Assembly (NCBI RefSeq): GCF_030035675.1
Contig: NC_084482.1
Location: 77,103,120-77,167,119 of the forward strand
DNA: 64,000 nt
DNA from: Rhineura floridana
Lineage: Eukaryota; Chordata; Lepidosauria; Squamata; Rhineuridae
Direction: 5' to 3'
Position 1 is the first letter of the stretch. Each line of letters starts with the position of its first letter. The position numbers and the translations under genes were made by a program. The notes under the pieces were generated by a model. It worked only from the letters and a program-made list of their open reading frames with translations. It was not told where the DNA came from and did not search any database. Positions 57,364 through 64,000 of this stretch are shown one piece after another.

Positions 57364-57999
57364 GGCCGCAGGGCAGAGCAGCAGTGAGGTCAGGCCTTGC
57401 AGGCATACTGGTAAGAGTAATGGATTGGCTTCACTGGTTCTGCCCCACCCCATCCTGATAAGATGCAGTGACACCAATGTTGGGAGGGCAGTTGTGCCCT
57501 ACCACTCAAGCCACTACTGCCAGAATGGGATGAATTTGCTTTGGGTGCTTAGGCTGTTGTCATTCCCTTCCCAGACCTAGCACACACCCAACAACTTCCA
57601 GTCCAATAGCTGGGGTGTGTGTGCAGTATAAAGCACCCCTCCTAGATAAGCAAGGGTAACACATATTGTAACTGATTCCTCTTGTGGCTCTCTCCCCCAT
57701 CCCCTTTGCTATATGCGAATGCTGCATATTGTCAGAAGTTATTGCTCACTCACCTGCCAAAAAAATGGGGAACATTCTCCCCGGGCACTGGCCTGCACAC
57801 ACAGGGAAGCCTTCTGTAGGCAAAGGCCAGGCACTCCGCTCCATCCATTGCCACTGCTGGCCAAACATTCATGAGCCCTTTTACCTTTTGGATCATAGCA
57901 TGGAGGAGGGCAAGGCATTAATGCGCGCGCATACGCACACACTCACCAACGCACACACTTTGATTGCAACATCCACGGAGGAATAGGTAAGTATAATAC
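57364..57999. other. Unassigned DNA, nothing recognised
   Basis: No gene or repeat recognised. A short CA-rich stretch lies at ~57930-57960. Confidence 0.4.
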
Positions 58000-58247
58000 T
58001 CATAGCTGCAAAGGCACTTGAAAGATGATTGTATTGTTTTTAATTGTGTTGGTTTTATAGTCATATACTGCACTGATTCAGAGGAAGGCAATGGTAAACC
58101 CCCTCTGAATACCGCTTACCATGAAAACCCTATTCATAGGGTCGCCATAAGTCAGGATTGACTTGAAGGCAGTCCATTTCCATTTTCACTGCACTGATAT
58201 TTTATGATGTGGTGGTATAGAAATAGTTTTATAAATAAATAAATAAA
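58000..58247 (+). mobile_element. LINE 3' end (L2-like), split by a SINE
   Basis: The sequence 'actgcactgatattttatga' with 'tgtggtggtatagaaatagt' and an AAAT tail matches 47790-47870. A SINE (58078-58187) interrupts it. The left boundary is approximate. Confidence 0.55.
58078..58187 (+). mobile_element. Sauria-type SINE, 3' part
   Basis: The body 'tcagaggaaggcaatggtaa' with 'accccctctgaatacc' and the BovB-like tail 'gggtcgccataagtcaggat' with 'tgacttgaaggcagt' identify it. It is flanked by an exact 11-bp duplication, actgcactgat (58067-58077 and 58188-58198). The tRNA head is missing. It relies on a LINE of the type at 15236-15590 for mobility. Confidence 0.75.
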
Positions 58248-58924
58248 GGTGACTTTTTGTTATATTTCAATTAATTGTTTCTTTATGTGGCTAAACCGTG
58301 GTGCTCACAGCTTGTCATTTCACAATTCCATTTAACTGTAGCTGGATAATTCTTTGTCTGTCACAACTTTGTATGCAGTGCTGTTTCCCTAAAACTCATT
58401 GGGAATACCACATCTCACCTATTCCTCCTTTGAATGTCTCCTTTCTTGTTTGTTTTATGATCTCTGCATCCTCAAATGTAGTTTCCTCAGCCACTAGCAA
58501 ATTTGGTCTTCCTGCCAGACATGCACATATATTAGACATTACTGATGTCCAAGGACTATCCTTTTGGGACACCGCTTAAGCACTGCCTCCTTTTTAAGGA
58601 GAAATTTGTTCCATTTTAAAAAAAACACATTTTATTTACCCTTTCTACCCACTTCTATGTCCTCTTGTGGTCAGCAGCAGGCTTCAGTTGAAATGGGAAT
58701 CTGTGAAGTAAAATGTGATCCTTTTCAAAAATCTGTACTTTAAGCCATGTTCTGTTTTATGAAAGCTGCAGCTACAAGTGCAAAATAAAAACACAAATAT
58801 AAGAGTACCAAGGCTGCACATATTTCAGTGATCCTGAGATAACAACAGTTCTAGGGTCCTTCTGCCTAGATTTGTTTTTAAATTTGTGGGTCTGAAAATT
58901 GAATAGTAACCTTTACGAACCTTG
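58248..58924. other. Unassigned DNA, nothing recognised
   Basis: No gene or repeat recognised. The frame 58298-58579 shows no domain. Confidence 0.4.
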
Positions 58925-58925
58925 C

Positions 58926-58986
<61 letters not shown>

Positions 58987-59990
58987 GCCTGCCCTTCACC
59001 AATAGGTCCCAGGGCAGGTTACAAAATCTAAAATACAATATTAAAAAGAACTAAGCCACATTTCAATCAGAAGGATAGGAAACATTCTGAAAACATACAC
59101 CTCAAGAGCCAAACCAGGGTAAAGAGGTATGCCTTTAGCTTCGCAGAAGCGAATGTATAGCGAAGGTATATAACTTAGGGGCTGCCACAGAGAAAGCCCA
59201 CTCCTGGACCACCATCCCCTGAACTTCTGAGGTGGTGGAACTACCAAGAATGCCCCCTCTGCTGATCTTAACATCCGAGAAGGTCTTTAGGGAAGGAGAT
59301 GGTCTCTGAGATATTTGAGGTCTAAGAAACAAACTGGCAACCAGTGCAACTGTTTTAGAACGGGTTATATGAGTTCTAAAGGGAACTCCAGCCAGTAATC
59401 TAGCTGCTGCATTTTGGACCAGTTGAAGTTTCCGAGTTGTCTTCTAGGGCAGCCTCACGTAGAGCGCATTGCAATAATCTAATCTGGATGTTACCAGAGC
59501 CTGGAGTACTGTTGCCAAATCATCTCTGTCCAAAAGGGGCCATAGCTGGTGAACCAGCCAGAGCTGGAAATAGGCACTCCTAGCCACTGAGGCCACCTGA
59601 GCCTCCAGTGACAATGCTGGACCGAGGAGCACCCAATTCTCAAACCTGCTCCTTCTAGGTGAGTGCAACCCCATCCAGAACAGGCCGTTTCCCCATCTCC
59701 TGGACTTGAGAACGTGGAACACACAAGGTGTCTGTCTTTTCAGGATTCAGCTTTTCAGTTTGTTGACACACATTCAGCCCATCACTGCCTCCAGACACCT
59801 GTCTAGCACCTCAACTGCCTCTCCTGAATCAGATGTCACAGAAAGGTAGAGCTGAGTATCATCCACATATTGGTGACACTTCACTCCAAAACTCCTGTTG
59901 ACCACTCCCAGTGACTTCATATAGCTTTTAAATAGCATGGGGGACAAGATGGAACCTTGCAGGACACCACAGGAAAGCTCTCATAGTGTT
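58925..59990 (-). mobile_element. L2-clade LINE with (TAA)n tail
   Basis: On the minus strand ORF2 segments read VTSRLDYCNALYVRLP (59444-59722 frame), an upstream DTQLYLSVTSDSGEAVE-like segment and a downstream WAFSVAAPKLY block. The 3' UTR ends in a ~60-bp AAT repeat (58925-58986). A trimmed reverse transcriptase core starts at the right edge, near 59990. Frame breaks are numerous. Confidence 0.75.
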
Positions 59991-61257
59991 GACAGAAGCT
60001 TCTCATAACTATTTTCTGGAAACTTCCCTGGATGTAGAAGCAAAACCACTGAAGTACAGTGCCCCCAACCCCTACCTCCCCAAGCCACTCCAGAAGAATA
60101 CCATGGGCATTAATTAGTTAAGATGTATTAAGAGTTGGAGCTATGCCAACCACATTGCAATTTTTTACCATAAGATAGAAAAATTAATGAGAAAAAAATG
60201 AAAAACTCTCTCTACATTGGTGTGTGTGTGTATGCTAAATATTGTTGAATATTAGCCCTGAATATGGAATAACAACACAAGTCATGGCCATGTGCACCAG
60301 TCCTGCACATCCACAAGAGTACTGGCCCCATCTGTACCATCACATTTCAGGTCTGAAGAGGGCTCCTAGGGAGCCTTCTGAGGAGTGCTCAGTGGAACAC
60401 ACTTGGCAGCCTCCTCACATTTGGGAACCCTGATAATATAGGGCTCCCAGGCACATGGAAGCTTCTAAATGCATTCAGCCAAATGCATTTAGAAGCCCCC
60501 TTCAGATCTTCCTGCTCAACATGAAAAGGTCAGGGATGGATGGAGTTGGATGATGTTAGAGATGGAATGAGCACCTCTGTGCCCCCTGCACATGCCAGCA
60601 TTCCCTGTTCAGGCACAGTGCCTGAAAAGCCCTATAGTGAATGCTTTAAACAGCTGTGGTGGATTTTTGCTATTGGAGGAGGGGAGGAACAGAAAACAAG
60701 GGCCACCAGAGCCCAATATAGTAATTTTATAGCCACTTAGGAACATTTGTTCGTAGTAACCTTGACATTTCTCTTCCCTGCCTTCCACTCATATAGTCTT
60801 TTATCCCACTGGGAATGCTGTAGGAGAAATTTAACAATGGCATTACTCATTTAATATGTTACTGTGGTAGAGGATTCACTACCAGGAATGTCTGAACTCT
60901 ACAAGAGAGGAATAGAGGATAGAACTCTACAAGAGAGGAAAACCAATACTATCTTTTTATTTACAGGAGAAGTTGAAATTATAGGCATAACAGAACTCTC
61001 CCACATGTACACAAAGTAGGGTGAGCATCTGTCCTACTTTACAGAGGGCTGTCTTTTACTTAAGGGCCATTAGTCCTCTATTGAAGGCATCCTGGTTGAA
61101 GGGCTGTCCAGTCCAACTCCAGTTTAAAGATAAAGAACCCTGAGAAGGAAGATCAAGCACCTTAAAGTTCACCACCAGTAGTTAGCCCCTGGACAGCAGT
61201 CTGAGCAGCCAGATAGGCCACCTCGTCAGTCTTCCCCACTATTGTGAGATTTTATTA
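59991..61257. other. Unassigned DNA, nothing recognised
   Basis: No gene or repeat recognised. A short (GT)n lies near 60222. 'aactctacaagagaggaa' is directly repeated at ~60895-60940. Confidence 0.4.
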
Positions 61258-61455
61258 TTAGATTTATATCCCACCTTTCCTCCAAGGAGCTTAGGGTGGC
61301 ATACATGCTGCTCCTTCTCTCCATTTTATCCTCACAACAACCCTGTGAGGTAGGTTAGGCTTAGAGATAGTGACTGGCCCAAGGTCACTTCATGCCCAAG
61401 TGAAGATCTGAACCCTGGTTTCACAGTTTCTAGTCCAACACTTGAACCAAATGTC
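61258..61455 (-). mobile_element. MIR-like SINE: tRNA head, core and L2-type tail
   Basis: On the minus strand: a tRNA-like head ('ttcaagtgttggactaga') with a B-box-like 'ccagggttcaga', a core with 'agtgaccttgggccagtcac' and 'ctcacagggttgttgtga', and a tail 'caccctaagctccttggagg' with 'aaaggtgggatataaat'. The tail matches the L2 ends in this window, which is the MIR arrangement. Confidence 0.68.
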
Positions 61456-61801
61456 CATCTATAGATATAAACTAGCATATGTGCAAGCACACTACACATA
61501 CTTTATCCAACTCTGTGTCCTCTTTTTTGTGTGTGTGATGCATGTGACCACCCTAGCACAAAGACAGACAGGAGGCTAGGCCATTCTAGGTGATGGGAGG
61601 CCTATACACCCCTTCCATACTCTCCTCCTCTACTCATTCAAGAAATGTGAACTACAATTGTTTGATGGAATGTAGTTGGAAGGGCTGGATGACCATTTAG
61701 GAGACACACAGGCTCCCAATCCTTCGTGGCAGTGCACATACCACAGTGGGAGAAGGAAAAACAGGATTCTATCATGTCTAAGAGAATTCCTCTGTGTGTC
61801 A

Positions 61802-62235
61802 TGAGTCCTGCTGGAGGGGGGTAGACTGATGAGAAGGAAGTGGAGGAGGAGGAGCAGGACTTAGCATGGGATGTTCAAGTAGGTGAAGGGCCGAGCGGGA
61901 AGCCCCAGCTCTAGACTTTGACAGTTCAACCCCAACAGCTCCAGATACCCCCATGGAGAGTCAACCTGACCGGCCAGTTATTTCCCAGCCTGACACTTCC
62001 CCTCTCTCTGTACCTGCGCTGCCAGCAGGCAGCCCTCCTTCCTCAGAGGGGGAAGATGGGACAGTGATGCAGGCTCCGCCTTCACCTCGCGCCAGGAGGA
62101 GAATGTGGCGGGAGATTCAACAGGCACAGTTGAGGTGGAGTTTTTGCCTGCACACATGCTCCCAACAGGGACAGCTGGCACACACAACCTTACTTAAGCC
62201 GAGTGGGGGGGGGGAGTAGCTGCTGAGTCAATGTC
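61802..62235 (+). repeat. LTR-like interspersed repeat, inverted partner of 26970-27433
   Basis: Full-length match to the reverse complement of 26970-27433. It starts TGAGTCCTGCTGG and has 'ttacttaagccgag' near the right end, then a G-run. An 88-codon open frame (61953-62219) with RARRRMWREIQQAQLRWS lies inside. It is treated as an old retrovirus-like or other fossil of uncertain class. Confidence 0.5.
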
Positions 62236-63426
62236 TTAGTGCCGTGAAGTTGTACCTAGTTAGTCCTAGAGAGATGCTGTGTTCTGAGTAAACCATAGGT
62301 GGAGTAGGAAACAAAATTATCAGGTTGCTTTTTATAAAAAAATGTCTGCAACAAGAATTTTAAACGCATATTACAATACATATGAAGGAAAAATATATCT
62401 AAGAAAACAAAATTAAAACAAAAATATCTAAAAATGAGCAACCTAAATTTGCTTTTAAATTTGCTTTTGTTGTATAGATAGAATTTCCTTTGTACCTTCA
62501 GGATGCAAGCTAATATGGAAGTAAAGTGAAGTGTGCTTATACATGTATTGATGTACAATATGAGAGAAGAAGAGTCCCAAAGAATAAAGAGCGGTGAGGA
62601 AACTTTTTTTAACCAGTTTTTATGCTTCAGGGAAGCCAACAGTTTAATAAACTCTTCTGTCCTTTTGCCCTGGCAGGAGTTCAGTTCAATATTTCTTGAA
62701 AGCATTTTTGTTTGTTGGGGGGGGGGAGTTTGTGATTGCCTCCTTTAAATGTGCTCACCTCTGTTTTCTGCACCAGAATCAGTTGCATATGGCTCTGAAC
62801 AGCCAGACACTTTGGACAGCTTCAGATGTACATTTATCTCTGCAAAGCCCTTGGCTTTATTTTATGTGCAATGCTCCCTAACTTGCAATCAGATTGAACA
62901 TTTGAAGCCTGTGTTTCTGGTAATGAGTAGTAGCAAGAGCTGTGTGCAAATGGCCTCTCAAAATTTTCCAATCTATTTGAGGGCAAAGACATGGGCGTGG
63001 AGCATTTCACTGATTTTCTTCAGGAGGAGGAGAAATTCTCCATCAGGTTCTTGGGGTGCAGCTCACTGATAATACTGGACTCAATGTGGCTTATGTCTGA
63101 TTTGACATGCACAGGACTGCACTCTTATTCCCCGATTCCCACCTCTCCCCACAAAAAGACAGTATGGGATACCCATGAAAATTTTTGGTCTGCTTTTAAA
63201 TAAAGCATTCTTGGGTTTTTGCAAGACATTCTTATATTTAAACAAGAAAAGAAACTGAATTTTTAAAAAAGCATTTCCTAGTATTTCACGTTTAAGAACC
63301 GCACCCATACATACCTGGGAAAGCAGGAAAAGGTAAAGCTCAGCTTGAGTGACAGAAGCATTAACAGACAACCTTTCCACAATCTGCCTGGTCCTCAACT
63401 GCTAATGGAAATCATCCCCATCAAGG
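62236..63426. other. Unassigned DNA, nothing recognised
   Basis: No gene or repeat recognised. Frames such as 62256-62705 (-) and 62749-63069 (+) have no recognisable domain. A G12 tract lies at ~62720. Confidence 0.4.
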
Positions 63427-63748
63427 AGGGTTGCCAAGTCAGAAGCATCCCAAACCCTGAGATTTCAGTGGCAGATCCTCATGATGTAATAGGGGCCGTG
63501 CCCTGGTGATGTCATGAGAGTATGCCCTAGTGATGTCATAGGGAACGGTCCTAGTGATGTTATAGGGGACGGTCCTAGTGATGTCATTAAGCATGATATA
63601 TTAAGCATCAACCACACTTGCCCGGAGCATACCACTCAAACAAAAAAAAAATTCTCTGATTGGAAATTAAGATAGAAATCTTAGCTAAATGAGGGTGTTT
63701 CCAGGTCCAGCTGAAGTGATGGGATCATTCCTTCTTACCTGCTTAGAA
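63427..63748 (+). repeat. 'gttgccaggtcagaagc' repeat, copy 3
   Basis: This copy has five internal ~22-bp units with 'cctagtgatgtcat' (63475-63585). The flanking halves match 52675-52944 closely, including 'ctctgattggaaattaagat'. Confidence 0.8.
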
Positions 63749-63917
63749 ATCTGGGGTAGGGAACATTTAATCCAGCCTACTTGCTTCTGGCAAGAAGGGT
63801 TTAGGTGCCCTCAGGCCAGGCCAGTCACCAGAAGGCCACTGTAGGAAGAAAGGAGCTTAGTGCTGTGGAGATGTTAGTTGGGAGCACTCAGGAGTAAAGA
63901 TGGATGCCCCTGAAGGC

Positions 63918-64000
63918 TGCAATTCTAAACACACTTACTAGGGGACTAAGCCCCATAGAACTCAACGGGACTTACTTCTGAGTAGATATTATTAGGATTG
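63918..64000. repeat. Small 'aatcctatgca' near-palindromic repeat, cut by window end
   Basis: 'ggctgcaattctaaacacac' to 'gggacttacttctgagtaga' followed by 'attaggattg'. It pairs with itself around 'actcaacgggactta' and is related to 35545-35638. Confidence 0.55.

Noticed and set aside
58925-58986. AAT-type microsatellite as an independent repeat
   Set aside because: It is the 3' tail of the minus-strand L2 element and is better explained that way.
61953-62219. 88-codon frame as a host gene
   Set aside because: It lies within a repeat present elsewhere in the window, so it belongs to the repeat and not to a host gene.

Overview
The window looks like nuclear DNA of a squamate reptile, most likely a lizard. 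It combines abundant L2- and CR1-clade LINEs, a BovB LINE 3' end with its (AAC)n tail, a Sauria-type SINE tail and an L1-type element. The species cannot be named from this sequence. I find no convincing host protein-coding exon, tRNA, rRNA or CpG-island promoter, so I read it as intergenic or large-intron DNA. Nearly all interpretable content is transposable-element fossils. This rests on pattern recognition without any database search.

Layout. 1-4.8 kb: a DNA transposon (about 1091-3866) with roughly 120-bp terminal inverted repeats and a zinc-finger transposase of a superfamily I cannot name. A 514-bp foldback hAT-type MITE has inserted into its first zinc-finger motif. 4.8-6.8 kb: a complete-ended L1-type element with a perfect 17-bp target duplication, one ORF1-like gene and no reverse transcriptase. 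This is the HAL1 ('half-L1') architecture. 7.4-8.0 kb: a solo LTR with a 4-bp duplication. 8-20 kb: mostly unassigned DNA with an L2 3' end, a BovB 3' end and small palindromic MITEs. 21-23.4 kb: an internally deleted CR1 carrying a 647-bp non-autonomous DNA transposon. 25.6-29.3 kb: L2 and CR1 fragments, an LTR-like repeat and a second hAT-type foldback element. 30-38 kb: two same-strand L2 copies. The first is split by a young CR1 whose ORF2 is open from the end of the endonuclease to its C-terminus except for one stop codon. 38-55 kb: sparse repeats. 55.2-56.1 kb: five tandem units of about 160-240 bp separated by polypyrimidine tracts. 56.6-64 kb: more nested repeats.

How the parts interact. 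The nesting gives a relative history: hAT MITE into TIR transposon, CR1 into L2, DNA transposon into CR1, L2 into a tRNA-derived SINE, L2 into CR1, and a Sauria-type SINE into a LINE tail. The strongest leads are the HAL1-like element, the unassigned TIR transposon, the near-intact CR1 and the polypyrimidine tandem array.
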